64,000 nucleotides of DNA from Clostridium sp. JN-1 (GTDB taxonomy: Bacteria; Bacillota; Clostridia; Clostridiales; Clostridiaceae). The DNA is taken from the NCBI RefSeq assembly GCF_003718715.1, contig NZ_CP033465.1, positions 2,356,001 through 2,420,000 on the forward strand. Reading direction: 5' to 3'. Below are positions 48,620-57,757 of the stretch, in pieces (the stretch's first letter is position 1; every line of letters begins with the position of its first letter). The position numbers and the translations under genes were made by a program. The notes under the pieces are model-generated. The model worked only from the letters and a program-made list of their open reading frames with translations. It ran no database searches and had not been told where the DNA came from.

Positions 48620-49351
48620 TTATCTTAATACTATTTCATATTTGTATATATCACTTCTATAAATAGCCTTAGTATATTCAATAGGAACTTCATTTTCTAA
48701 ATAAGTAGTTCTTCTAAACATTAGAGCAAGTGAGTTATTTTGCTGATTTAAGAGTCCTCCTTCATATTCATTGAGCATTATAGGTTCAATTATCTGTTTA
48801 GCTTCTTTCGGATAATAACCATACTTTTCTCTAAATATTCCATACAGTGATTTTCCCTCTATCATATCCTGTGTCATATCGGAACATAAGTTGTAAGGTA
48901 TCCACACAGTTTCAATAGCTACAGGTTCCCCCTCGCTTTTTCTTAGTCTATATACTTCTATAACTTTATTTTCATTTTCCGGCATGCAAAGTACTGCTTT
49001 AATTTGTTTTGTTACCTCTTTTATACTAAAATATAATATCTTTGTCTTTGTATTTAACCCCTTTTCTCTCATCTCTTCAGTAAAACCTTTAAGCGCAGGT
49101 ATTTGCTGATTTTGTTTAGGTTTTGAAACAAAGGTTCCCCTTCCTTGTTCTCTATATAATAGTCCTTCATTTACTAAAGACATAATTGCTTTATTTACTG
49201 TCATTCTGCTAACACCTTGGATTTCACATAGTTCTCTTTCAGTAGGTACAGCTTCTCCAGGTTTTAACTCTTCATTTTCAATCATTTCCTGTAATATTTC
49301 TTTTATTTGATAATGCAGCGGTAAAGGATTGGCTTTTGAAACTTTTCTCAA
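48620..49351 (-). CDS. nagR: GntR/HutC-family regulator (NagR-like)
   Basis: 243 residues, the length of B. subtilis NagR. N-terminal GntR winged helix (LPLHYQIKEILQEMIENEELKPGEAVPTERELCE, SRMTVNKAIMSLV), C-terminal UTRA ligand domain (VYRLRKSEGEPVAIETVWIPYNLC). NagR senses GlcNAc/GlcN-6-phosphate and represses nag genes, and this gene lies directly upstream of nagA on the same strand. Start is TTG at 49351 after GAGGAG; the open frame upstream has no site. Confidence 0.9.
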   Translation of the reverse strand: MRKVSKANPLPLHYQIKEILQEMIENEELKPGEAVPTERELCEIQGVSRMTVNKAIMSLVNEGLLYREQGRGTFVSKPKQNQQIPALKGFTEEMREKGLNTKTKILYFSIKEVTKQIKAVLCMPENENKVIEVYRLRKSEGEPVAIETVWIPYNLCSDMTQDMIEGKSLYGIFREKYGYYPKEAKQIIEPIMLNEYEGGLLNQQNNSLALMFRRTTYLENEVPIEYTKAIYRSDIYKYEIVLR

Positions 49352-49423
49352 GATATTTTTCTCCTCTCTATATACAAAATACAAATACACTTTGTATATG
49401 TTATTATAACATTATGTTGTCAT

Positions 49424-49439
49424 GTTGTATATACCAACC
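49424..49439. promoter_or_regulatory. HutC/NagR-type operator
   Basis: GTTGTATATACCAACC upstream of nagR contains GTATATAC and fits the GntR/HutC consensus (nyGTmTAkACny) and resembles NagR dre sites. A second TTGTATATG lies at 49392-49400 close to the start. Confidence 0.55.
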
Positions 49440-49562
49440 TTCTTTTAAATGAACTTATCAACCTCATTTCAAGCAATTCTAAAAAAGGTAACTGCGATAA
49501 CAATTATCCGCAATTACCTATCATTTCTATTAAAATTAGTACATTCGTGTGCTAAAATATTA

Positions 49563-49931
49563 CTATTTATCTTTACTAACATTTTTCCAGTTAGTATTAT
49601 TTTTTTGCAAACTTTCCGTATTATTTCTTTTAATCGCCACTTTAAATACAGTGTTTCTTTCCCTTTTTTCTATAGTCAATACATAAACTATACGGAGAAC
49701 ATCAACCTTGTTTCCTACAATTCTAAATATTATTCGTATTCCTTCATTTCTTAACTTTTTTTCCTTGCAGCCATATAAATTTCCTTTAAGTGGTTTACCT
49801 ACTTCATTAGCTCTATATTCTAATTCATCTATTGCTTTATTAACTATGCTAATTACAGAATTATCTAGTTTTTTATATTCTTTTATTGCTCCTTCAGCGA
49901 AAATTATTTCAAATTTTTTATCATTCATCAC
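49563..49931 (-). CDS. RelE/ParE-family toxin
   Basis: 122 residues, start at 49931 (GTG) or 49928 (ATG). FEIIFAEGAIKEYKKLDNSVISIVNKAIDEL and KKLRNEGIRIIFRIVGNKVDVLRIVYVLTIEKRER give the RelE fold: two helices then the beta sheet with basic residues used for mRNA cleavage on the ribosome. A basic, Asn-rich tail of about 25 residues extends past the usual RelE end. Overlaps the antitoxin gene by 11 bases, the classic toxin-antitoxin order. Confidence 0.88.
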   Translation of the reverse strand: MMNDKKFEIIFAEGAIKEYKKLDNSVISIVNKAIDELEYRANEVGKPLKGNLYGCKEKKLRNEGIRIIFRIVGNKVDVLRIVYVLTIEKRERNTVFKVAIKRNNTESLQKNNTNWKNVSKDK

Positions 49932-50220
49932 GTCTTATATCCTTCCACTTAGCAGATAATTCAGGATGTTTTTCAATTTGATTAATTCTATCAAGCAATA
50001 TTTTTTCTTCCTCTTTGCCCTCTAATTCTGCAAGTCTCTCATACATTTTCTCAAATTGCTCATATGATACAATTACTGTATCAATATTACCGTTATCCGA
50101 TATATATATCGGATTCTCTTTTGCTTTTTTTCTATATTGTCCTAGTCTTTTAGAAACTATAGAGGATTTTACTATTTGATCTTTAGTGATTTTAAGTTTG
50201 TTATCTACAGTAATACTCAT
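49921..50220 (-). CDS. Phd/YefM-type antitoxin
   Basis: 99 residues. Middle part VSKRLGQYRKKAKENPIYISDNGNIDTVIVSYEQFEKM matches the Phd/YefM DNA-binding domain; the Glu/Lys-rich C-terminus would wrap the toxin. First gene of the pair, likely autoregulated. GGAGG site before the ATG. Confidence 0.86.
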   Translation of the reverse strand: MSITVDNKLKITKDQIVKSSIVSKRLGQYRKKAKENPIYISDNGNIDTVIVSYEQFEKMYERLAELEGKEEEKILLDRINQIEKHPELSAKWKDIRRDE

Positions 50221-50318
50221 TCTAACACCTCCATAATATATTACTCTTATATTATTATAAGATATTACGTAACATTTGTCTACATATTATACAATTATAT
50301 TATTATAAGAAAATTGTA

Positions 50319-50412
50319 TTAAAGTTCTATTAAGCGATAAACGTCATCTATATCGTCTTGAGATATGCCAAGGTGGAATTTATCATTCTTTTTCAAATAT
50401 AATCTTTGTCAT
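50319..50412 (-). pseudogene. Possible degenerate short coding remnant
   Basis: On the minus strand, ATG at 50412 opens MTKIIFEKE then stops; shifting one base it continues as NDKFHLGISQDDIDDVYRLI and two more residues to a stop at 50319. One missing A in the GAAAAAGAAT stretch would join them. The amino-acid make-up is protein-like, but no family is recognised. Confidence 0.3.
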
Positions 50413-50506
50413 AATTTTTAATTCTTATGTGTTAATATTATAGAAACCAAATAAGTCAAAAGCTTTTGAACAACATTACCTAGAGAGGAGGAAAACAGTT
50501 AGCAGT

Positions 50507-51055
50507 ATGGGTGTTATCAGTTATTTTAAAAAGAAAAAAGATGATCAAAATTTTAAAACTGCATATGAAAAATATTATGACACCATTTTCAGAAGAATCT
50601 CCTACCTCACTGGGGATATGCATGCAGCTGAGGATTTAACACAGGAGGTATTTATGAAATTATATAATTCACCACCTGATCATAACAATATTGCTGCGTG
50701 GTTAAATAAGGTTTCTACTAATATTTCATATAACTATATAAGAGATAAAAGAATTCACGAAGGGAAAAACGAAGTGATTTATGAAAAAGAAATGGATAAT
50801 ATAGTTTCAATTGAAGAAGCTGCAATCAATAATTGTGAAGTAGATTTAACTAAAAATGTGCTAAATATGCTTTCACCTAGGGACCGTATGTGTCTGCTTC
50901 TCAAATTTTCAGGATACAAATACAGCGAAATTGCGGAAGTAATTGGAGTTAATAAAAGCTCTGTTGGCACACTTGTATCGAGAGCACAAGCAAAATTTAA
51001 GGAGAAATACTTAAATGTAGAAAAAGGAGTGAATAAAAATGAAGTGTCCAAGTGA
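50507..51055 (+). CDS. ECF-type RNA polymerase sigma factor
   Basis: 182 residues. Region 2 YEKYYDTIFRRISYLTGDMHAAEDLTQEVFMKLY and region 4 LSPRDRMCLLLKFSGYKYSEIAEVIGVNKSSVGTLVSRAQAKF are canonical for ECF sigma factors. GAGAGGAGG lies 15 bases before the ATG, rather far. It overlaps the anti-sigma gene by 17 bases. The operon goes on with an ABC transporter, a plan seen in clostridial antimicrobial-peptide or envelope-stress responses. Confidence 0.92.
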   Translation: MGVISYFKKKKDDQNFKTAYEKYYDTIFRRISYLTGDMHAAEDLTQEVFMKLYNSPPDHNNIAAWLNKVSTNISYNYIRDKRIHEGKNEVIYEKEMDNIVSIEEAAINNCEVDLTKNVLNMLSPRDRMCLLLKFSGYKYSEIAEVIGVNKSSVGTLVSRAQAKFKEKYLNVEKGVNKNEVSK

Positions 51056-52136
51056 AGGAATCATTCAAGCATATATTGATGGAGAGCTTAATGATATTGA
51101 AATAAAAGAAGTAGAAATGCATCTTTTTCAATGTGAAAAATGCAAAAAAACTTATAAAGAATTAAACTCTGTAAACAACTTTGCTGTTGGAAAACTTCAG
51201 AATTATAGAAAAGAGTTTAATGTAAATCATATAAAAACAGAAAGTATGAATATTGAAGTAAAGAATAAAAAAGGGGCGTTTAAAAGTATGAAAAAGTATA
51301 AAAAGATAGCGGCAGCTGCATGTGCAGTTTTTGTACTAACTACTTGTGTTACGGTGCAGCCTATAAAAGCAGCAGTTATTAATGCAGTTTCAATTTTTAG
51401 AGCAAATGATATGAAAAGTGTAGATATTTCATTAGATGATGTTAAAGAACTTGAAAAAGCACTTGATGAACACAAATCAAATATTAATATTGATAAAGTA
51501 GGTAAAGTTAATTTTGAGGGCGGCGAAGAAAAGACTGTAACTATGGAGGAAGCAAAAAAGGAATTACCATTCACAATATCAGTTCCTAAAAATATACCAG
51601 AGAAAAATACAGAGAGTATTGCCATAAATAAACCTTCAAAAATTGATTTTACTCTAAATGTGGAAAATATAAATCAGCTTCTTAAATCTTTAGGAGAAAA
51701 AAATGTATTTCCTAAAGATTTAGATGGAAAAACTTTTTCTTTGAAAATGGATGGAACGTTAAATATTAATTATAAAGATGCTGCAAATAACAAACGTATA
51801 TATGTATCAGAAAGCAAAGTGCCTGAAATCCTTGCACCTTCTGATACAAATGTTGATGAAATATTTAATGCTCTTTCAGAGCTTTCTATATTGCCGCCTG
51901 ATATACAAAAACAGTTGAAATCCATGAAGGACTGGAAAAATACTTTATATGTTCCTAACGTAGATAATGAGCTTGAAGAATTAAATATTGATGGCATGAA
52001 AGCCGTTGGACATTTTGAAAATAACAGCGAAAATAAATATTCCTATATTTTAATTCTTAAGGATGATGTTTTAGTTGATATTAGTGGTAATATAACTAAA
52101 AATGAAATGCTTGAAATTGCAAAATCTATGAGGTGA
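51039..52136 (+). CDS. Membrane anti-sigma factor with zinc-finger domain
   Basis: 365 residues. N-terminal anti-sigma zinc finger (zf-HC2) with HLFQCEKC (HxxxCxxC) inside the cell, a single membrane helix at about 88-110 (IAAAACAVFVLTTCVTV), and an outer domain of 250 residues with a DUF4367-like end. Presumably holds the ECF factor until the outer domain senses stress. Site AAAGGAGTG. The ABC ATPase gene starts 5 bases after its stop. Confidence 0.87.
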   Translation: MKCPSEGIIQAYIDGELNDIEIKEVEMHLFQCEKCKKTYKELNSVNNFAVGKLQNYRKEFNVNHIKTESMNIEVKNKKGAFKSMKKYKKIAAAACAVFVLTTCVTVQPIKAAVINAVSIFRANDMKSVDISLDDVKELEKALDEHKSNINIDKVGKVNFEGGEEKTVTMEEAKKELPFTISVPKNIPEKNTESIAINKPSKIDFTLNVENINQLLKSLGEKNVFPKDLDGKTFSLKMDGTLNINYKDAANNKRIYVSESKVPEILAPSDTNVDEIFNALSELSILPPDIQKQLKSMKDWKNTLYVPNVDNELEELNIDGMKAVGHFENNSENKYSYILILKDDVLVDISGNITKNEMLEIAKSMR

Positions 52137-52141
52137 TATAA

Positions 52142-53047
52142 TTGGTAATTGAAACAAAAAACCTTTCTAAAATATATGAAAATAATAAGGGCTGCAGAGA
52201 TATAAACATCTCTGTGCCCCAAGGCGAAATCTATGGATTTTTAGGTCCAAATGGTGCAGGAAAAAGTACCTTTATAAAAACCATTGTAGGATTATTATTT
52301 CCTACTTCAGGAAGTGCACGTATATTAGGCAGACCTATTGGTGATATTGAAACAAAGAAAAAAATAGGATATTTACCCGAACTTTTTAAATATCAAGATT
52401 GGATGACAGGATTAGACCTCCTGTCTTTCCATTCCTCATTATATAAGCTTGATAAAAAGATTACTTCTATAAAAATAGAAGAAGTCCTTGAAATTGTTAA
52501 TCTAAAGGGAGCTGAAAAGCAAAAAATCGGCACATACAGTAAAGGAATGCAGCAGCGAATAGGCATTGCCAGTGCCCTTCTTTGTGATCCGGACCTTTTA
52601 TTTTTAGATGAACCTACCTCTGCCCTAGATCCTATAGGAAGAAAAGAAGTTAGAGATATTATGCTTGAACTAAAAAACATGGGAAAAACTATATTTTTAA
52701 ACAGTCATCTTTTAAGTGAGGTAGAACTGATTTGCGACAGCGCTGCTATTATTAGTAATGGAACCATTATAAAACAGGGAAAAATAAAGGACCTTTTAGA
52801 AGGAGACACTGTTTTAGATATTCATGTAGAAGATATAAATAATGAAATTTTAGATAAGCTTGAGAAGATTGATGAAGATGTAACTTTTGATGGGAAAAAC
52901 ATTAAAATGCATGTAAAGGAAGAACATGAAATACATGACATTGCTTCATTAATTATAGCAGGCGGTGGAAAACTTTATGGTCTTACCCCTCACAGAGATA
53001 GTCTTGAAGATCTATTTATAAAACTTGTTAAAAGGGGGCAGGAATAA
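52142..53047 (+). CDS. ABC transporter ATP-binding subunit
   Basis: 301 residues. Walker A GPNGAGKST, signature YSKGMQQR (variant), Walker B LLFLDEPTSALDP, and the C-terminal extension common in ABC-2 multidrug/bacteriocin-immunity ATPases. Starts at TTG after AGGTGAT. Stop and next start overlap (TAATG). Works with the permease that follows. Confidence 0.93.
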   Translation: MVIETKNLSKIYENNKGCRDINISVPQGEIYGFLGPNGAGKSTFIKTIVGLLFPTSGSARILGRPIGDIETKKKIGYLPELFKYQDWMTGLDLLSFHSSLYKLDKKITSIKIEEVLEIVNLKGAEKQKIGTYSKGMQQRIGIASALLCDPDLLFLDEPTSALDPIGRKEVRDIMLELKNMGKTIFLNSHLLSEVELICDSAAIISNGTIIKQGKIKDLLEGDTVLDIHVEDINNEILDKLEKIDEDVTFDGKNIKMHVKEEHEIHDIASLIIAGGGKLYGLTPHRDSLEDLFIKLVKRGQE

Positions 53048-53898
53048 TGTTTACAATTGCACTCTCAACTTTTAAAGAAATCTACAGAAAGAAAATCTTT
53101 CACTTTATAGGCATATTAACTATACTGTATCTTATCCTTTTAACCATTACTTTTAGATTTATGAGTAAGAATTTCACTGGAAATAATGACATTATAAATA
53201 TGATTGTAAATCTTTCTTCTACTATTTCTGTAATTGGATTTTATTTTTCCAGTATGCTTACAACCTTTTTAACTATAATGCTGTCTATAGGAATAGTTTC
53301 ATCTGAATTAGAAAATGGAACAATTTTGACCATTTTAACAAAACCAATTAAAAGGAGTGAATATATACTAGGAAAATATCTAGGAACAGCTGTTCTTATT
53401 ATTTTATACAGTGCTGTTCTTTACACAGCAGTTATTATTATTTCTACTATAAGTAAAATATCTATAGTAGAAACCTTTGGAGCAGCTGCCTTAGCTAAAG
53501 GCTTCCTGTTTTTTATTCTTCAGCCTTTAACTATATTGTCACTAGCTCTTTATGGAAGTACCAAATTCAAGACTTTAAATAATGGAATATTAATAATAGC
53601 TATATATATACTTGGAACAATTGGCGGAGTAATAGAGCAGGTAGGAACATTTAATAATAATGTCTCTCTTTCCACCATTGGAATAATTGCCAGTTTAATT
53701 TCTCCTTTTGAAGTAACTTATAAAAAGATGATCTCTACTATTTTTAATTCATTAGGTTCCTTCAATGTTCTTATGGGCTTTGGTATATCAGGAAACTCAA
53801 CCATACCAAGTGTATGGATGATGGTTTATGTATATGTATATTTGGTGTTTTTTATATTTATGAGTGTTAAGGGATTTGAAAAGAAAGATATTGGGTAA
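53047..53898 (+). CDS. ABC-2 type permease
   Basis: 283 residues with six predicted membrane helices and the early cytoplasmic loop SSELENGTILTILTKPIKRSEYILGKYLG, typical of ABC-2 permeases that are paired with the preceding ATPase type. Last gene of the sigma operon. Substrate unknown; export or immunity against an antimicrobial compound is plausible. Confidence 0.9.
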   Translation: MFTIALSTFKEIYRKKIFHFIGILTILYLILLTITFRFMSKNFTGNNDIINMIVNLSSTISVIGFYFSSMLTTFLTIMLSIGIVSSELENGTILTILTKPIKRSEYILGKYLGTAVLIILYSAVLYTAVIIISTISKISIVETFGAAALAKGFLFFILQPLTILSLALYGSTKFKTLNNGILIIAIYILGTIGGVIEQVGTFNNNVSLSTIGIIASLISPFEVTYKKMISTIFNSLGSFNVLMGFGISGNSTIPSVWMMVYVYVYLVFFIFMSVKGFEKKDIG

Positions 53899-54044
53899 AT
53901 TGTAAATTACAAAAATACTCAATAAAGTTTTATTTGATGATAAAAAGGATACAGCCTAAAATTATTTGATGCTGTTCTTCACATAATACATTAAATCATT
54001 GGTTATATTAATTTTGAAGCTAATATAACAACGGAGGTAATAAT

Positions 54045-56039
54045 ATGAAAAAACTATTTGAGCCTATAAAAATAGGAAATGTGGAGATTAAAAACAGAAT
54101 TGCGATGGCCCCCATGGCAAACCTTGGTCTCATAACTTCAGAAGGTTCCTTGAGTAAAAGGGCTGTAGACTACTATGTCGAAAGGGCAAAGGGGGGAACT
54201 GGTCTTATAATAACTGGTGCTGTAAAAGCTGAAAATGAAATTGAAAAGCTTAAGATGCCTAGTTTTCCGTGCATAACTACAAACCCCATACAGTTTATTA
54301 GATCAGCAGCAGAACTTGTTGAGCATGTACATGCATATGGAGCTAAAATATTCATACAGATAACTTTTGGACTTGGAAGAAGCGGAGCACCTGGATTTTT
54401 AGATGAAGAACCAGTTGCTCCTTCTGCCATTCCAAATTACTGGGACCCTTCAATAACCTGCAGGGAACTCACAACAAAAGAAGTTGAAAGAATGGTAAAA
54501 AGCTTTGGTGAAGCTGCCCATATTTCAACCGAAGCTGGATTTGATGGTATGGAAATTCATGCTGTGCATGAAGGCTACCTATTAGATCAGTTTACAATTG
54601 CAATGTTTAACAGGAGGACTGACAAATACGGAGGAGATCTTAGAGGAAGACTTACCCTGCCAATTGAAATTGTAAGAGAGGTAAAGAAAAACGCAGGAAA
54701 TAACTTCCCTGTATGCCTTAGATACAGCATTAAGAGTTATGTAAAAGACTGGAGACAAGGAGGACTTCCTGGAGAGAACTTCAAGGAAATGGGAAGAGAT
54801 TTAGATGAAGGCCTAGAAGCAGCAAAGATATTGGAACAGGCCGGATATGATGCATTCGATGCAGATGCTGGCACCTATGACGCATGGTACTGGGCACATC
54901 CTCCACTTTACCAGGAACACGGCTGCTACCTCCCGCTTACTGAAAAATTAAAGCAAGTTGTTAATGTACCTGTAATTGTTGCAGGAAGGATGGATATACC
55001 AGAGCTTGCCGAAAAGTCACTTCAAGAAGGAAAGCTTGATATGGTCGGTATAGGAAGAGGACTCCTAACAGACCCTTATTGGCCTAAAAAAGTACTTGAA
55101 GGGAAAATCGAAAGCATAAGGCCATGTATAGGCTGTCATACCGGGTGCATTGGAAGAATGTTTGAAGGGAAACCCGAATGCTGTACTGTAAACCCTGCAG
55201 TATGCCGTGAAAAGGAATATGAAATAGTCCCAGCAAATGTAAAGAAGAAAGTTATGGTTGTTGGCGGAGGAGTTGCAGGAATGGAAGCTGCAAGGGTTTG
55301 TTCCTTAAGAGGACACAATGTAGCCTTGTATGAAAAAACTAACAAACTAGGAGGCCACTTAAATGAAGGCTCAAAACCTGATTTCAAGGAAGATGACAAA
55401 AGGCTTCTGGAGTGGTACGAACACGAACTAAAAGAGTCTAATATAAAAGTAAATATGAATACAGAAGTCGATATGAATCGCATAGATAGTGAAATACCTG
55501 ATACTGTAATAATAGCAACAGGTTCCAATCCTGCAAAAATTAACTTTCCAGGTGCCGATAAAAGCAGCGTAGCATATGCTGTAGATATACTTGAGGGTGT
55601 TAAAAAGCCGGGAAATGATGTTGTTATTATAGGCGGTGGGCTTGTAGGCTGTGAAACAGCACTTTATCTTGCCAAACAAGGTAAAAAGGTTACTATTGTT
55701 GAAGCACTTGAAGGTCTTATGTCAGGAGGAAAACCTATCCCCCACATGAACAAGACAATGCTTATAGACCTTTTAAAATTTAACAATGTCGATGTTGTTT
55801 TAAACTCATATCTAGTTAAAGTTACTGATGAAGCTGCAATTATTTCGGAAGGACCATCAAAGAGGAGATCTATTAAAGCAGATACCGTAGTTCTCTCAGT
55901 TGGCTACAAACCTGATAATGCATTATTTAAAAGTCTCAATGGAAAATTCAAAGAACTATATCTTATAGGAGATTCAAGAAAAACTGCAGATATAATGAAT
56001 GCTATATGGGACGCATATGACGTAGCAAGAACAATATAA
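54045..56039 (+). CDS. 2-enoate reductase / NADH:flavin oxidoreductase
   Basis: 664-residue old-yellow-enzyme fusion. FMN TIM barrel (LFEPIKIGNVEIKNRIAMAPM; active-site region around HAVHEGYLLDQF; VGIGRGLLTDPYW), a 4Fe-4S site from the Cys cluster CIGCHTGCIGRMFEGKPECC (about 362-381) and further Cys, then FAD and NAD domains (VMVVGGGVAGMEAARVCSLRG; VVIIGGGLVGCETALYLA). The length matches Clostridium 2-enoate reductase (about 667), which reduces alpha,beta-unsaturated acids with NADH in amino-acid fermentation; 2,4-dienoyl-CoA reductase is the alternative. Single gene with CGGAGG site. Confidence 0.9.
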   Translation: MKKLFEPIKIGNVEIKNRIAMAPMANLGLITSEGSLSKRAVDYYVERAKGGTGLIITGAVKAENEIEKLKMPSFPCITTNPIQFIRSAAELVEHVHAYGAKIFIQITFGLGRSGAPGFLDEEPVAPSAIPNYWDPSITCRELTTKEVERMVKSFGEAAHISTEAGFDGMEIHAVHEGYLLDQFTIAMFNRRTDKYGGDLRGRLTLPIEIVREVKKNAGNNFPVCLRYSIKSYVKDWRQGGLPGENFKEMGRDLDEGLEAAKILEQAGYDAFDADAGTYDAWYWAHPPLYQEHGCYLPLTEKLKQVVNVPVIVAGRMDIPELAEKSLQEGKLDMVGIGRGLLTDPYWPKKVLEGKIESIRPCIGCHTGCIGRMFEGKPECCTVNPAVCREKEYEIVPANVKKKVMVVGGGVAGMEAARVCSLRGHNVALYEKTNKLGGHLNEGSKPDFKEDDKRLLEWYEHELKESNIKVNMNTEVDMNRIDSEIPDTVIIATGSNPAKINFPGADKSSVAYAVDILEGVKKPGNDVVIIGGGLVGCETALYLAKQGKKVTIVEALEGLMSGGKPIPHMNKTMLIDLLKFNNVDVVLNSYLVKVTDEAAIISEGPSKRRSIKADTVVLSVGYKPDNALFKSLNGKFKELYLIGDSRKTADIMNAIWDAYDVARTI

Positions 56040-56082
56040 ATTATTAGAGAAGGCAAAAGTACCTCCCTCTGATTGTTCAAAA

Positions 56083-56108
56083 ACCCAGTACTTTTAAAGG
56101 TACTGGGT
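56083..56108. terminator. Hairpin between 2-enoate reductase and hsmA-like gene
   Basis: ACCCAGTACTTT / AAGGTACTGGGT between two convergent genes, with a few A before and TAAAGTT after. Confidence 0.6.
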
Positions 56109-56123
56109 AAAGTTATCTATTCT

Positions 56124-56492
56124 TTATCTTGTCATACCAAATATTGCACCTGAAATAAAAGGCACTAGCCATATAGTCCAAACAACAATACTTAATTTAT
56201 GAAAGTTTGCTTTTGCTCTTTCATCATTTTTAATTAATACAACAGTTGCCCAAATTGCATGGAAAAGCATCAGAATAATTGCTAATAGACCTGTAATACC
56301 ATGAAAATTAAGCTTAAAACCTCCAGCAGCAATCTTGCTCATTATTGTGGTTCCTGTAGTATCAAATACTAGTCCTAAGTAAAATACAAATAAATGCCAC
56401 TTTTTCAATTCACCTTGTATTTTTTCACTCCACACACCTATAGTATACAATACAAGTGCCAATGTAATAGTTATTACTGCATATATTAACAT
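56124..56492 (-). CDS. HsmA-family (TIGR03987) membrane protein
   Basis: 122 residues with four membrane helices. FDTTGTTIMSKIAAG, HGITGLLAIILMLFHAIWA and ERAKANFHKLSIVVWTIWLVPFISG match the TIGR03987/HsmA family, a small membrane family of unproven role; conserved His residues within helices suggest metal or heme contact. AGGAGG site. Monocistronic. Confidence 0.75.
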   Translation of the reverse strand: MLIYAVITITLALVLYTIGVWSEKIQGELKKWHLFVFYLGLVFDTTGTTIMSKIAAGGFKLNFHGITGLLAIILMLFHAIWATVVLIKNDERAKANFHKLSIVVWTIWLVPFISGAIFGMTR

Positions 56493-56556
56493 ATATCTTA
56501 CCTCCTATCTGTTATCATCTAATTGTAACAAAGATAGAAATTTTAAAAAAGTGGAT

Positions 56557-57225
56557 TTAAAGATACAGCACCATGCCGTTCAATTTGTCTAAAATCATGG
56601 ATTCACTTATTTTTTCTTTTGTCATCAACGCACTGCAGCTATAAAGAGCTGCAGGCAGCACATCCTTGGTCCAAACAAGTTCCAAGTCAAAACACTGCTT
56701 GTATATGTCAGACACTTTGAAGCCTAGTGCTTCAAGAGAATATCTTAGTGTATCCGGGTGAATACATGGTTTTTCCTGCTGTTTACAGCAAGCTTCACAT
56801 CTTGTACATGATCCCGGCGGCAGCCCAATAACGCCGTCCATGCCCTTTTCAATCTCAATCAGTTTGTCTGCCATCTGATCCTTGACATCATTGAATGCAT
56901 ACATGGAAATGACACTGCTGATATTAACCTGCTCATCAGGTTTGCCTTTCATATTGTTCTTGAAGACCCTAGATTTAAAGTCAGCTGCCTTCAAATTGTC
57001 CATTTGTGCTTTAATAGGCTGTGTGTCTATTTCAGTCATGATGACTGCAGCGTAATTATAAAATTCTAGGTACCTTGCCGCATCAAACTTGAAATCAGGA
57101 CAGCTAAAGTTGCTACTATAATTGCTGCATCTTTGACAATATGACAGGACTTCCTCCTTTTTATATGCTTCAAATAGTGTTTCCTTTTTCAGCTGTTTTA
57201 ATCTTATCTTTACAGTTAATTTCAT
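56557..57225 (-). CDS. DUF2284 metal-binding protein
   Basis: 222 residues. Cys motifs SYCQRCSNYSSNFSCPDF near the start and GSCTRCEACCKQQEKPCIHP in the middle mark the DUF2284 predicted metal/Fe-S-binding family found in anaerobes. Start at 57225, after GGAGG by 7 bases; the frame extends to 57252 without a site. Codon use is less AT-rich than in flanking genes (GC-rich stretches such as CCCGGCGGCAGCCC), as is the ClC gene next door, which may indicate transfer. Confidence 0.8.
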   Translation of the reverse strand: MKLTVKIRLKQLKKETLFEAYKKEEVLSYCQRCSNYSSNFSCPDFKFDAARYLEFYNYAAVIMTEIDTQPIKAQMDNLKAADFKSRVFKNNMKGKPDEQVNISSVISMYAFNDVKDQMADKLIEIEKGMDGVIGLPPGSCTRCEACCKQQEKPCIHPDTLRYSLEALGFKVSDIYKQCFDLELVWTKDVLPAALYSCSALMTKEKISESMILDKLNGMVLYL

Positions 57226-57394
57226 CTTTATGCCTCCCAGCTCCCTACTCATGCGATAATATTATACACCTATTTCCTATTCATCGAACCATTTAACATG
57301 CTTTCAATCTGCTGCAAAGAATCAGTAATATTACAAATTATAGAAGTTGATAAATAACTATATACAGTAATTGAACCGAATTCAAATAGTATTC

Positions 57395-57757
57395 TTATTT
57401 TCCTAAAATTAATTTAACAGCTATTAGCATCATTAAAACTCCAAATAATTTTCTAATTGTATCTACTGGTATGACGTGAGCCAGTTTAGCTCCAAAGACT
57501 GAGCCTACAACTAAAAATATACATATTAATATTCCTGCTTGAAGGTTAACATGACCTTTTTTATAGTAACTCATAAATGCAAGTATACCTGTTGGTGGTA
57601 ATAAAATAGCAAGTGATGTACCTTGAGCTGTTAGCTGATTAAATCCACATAAATAAACTAATGCAGGTACTATAATAATCCCGCCGCCTATTCCAAACAG
57701 TCCGCTCAAAATACCTGCTATTACACCTATAACAATAAATAAAATAATATTACTCAT
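57395..57757 (-). CDS. TauE/SafE-family transporter (half size)
   Basis: 120 residues, four membrane helices, with the N-terminal TauE motif GLFGIGGGIIIVPALVYL and the central TSLAILLPPTGILAFMSYYK. Full members are about 250 residues with two such halves; single-half forms like this exist and could act as dimers, as exporters of sulfite or organosulfonate-type anions. Its ATG follows directly on the stop of the broken ClC gene, so it was coupled to it. Confidence 0.8.
   Translation of the reverse strand: MSNIILFIVIGVIAGILSGLFGIGGGIIIVPALVYLCGFNQLTAQGTSLAILLPPTGILAFMSYYKKGHVNLQAGILICIFLVVGSVFGAKLAHVIPVDTIRKLFGVLMMLIAVKLILGK

Noticed and set aside
55428-55679. Minus-strand frames inside the 2-enoate reductase gene
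   Set aside because: Antisense shadows of the conserved FAD/NAD domains.
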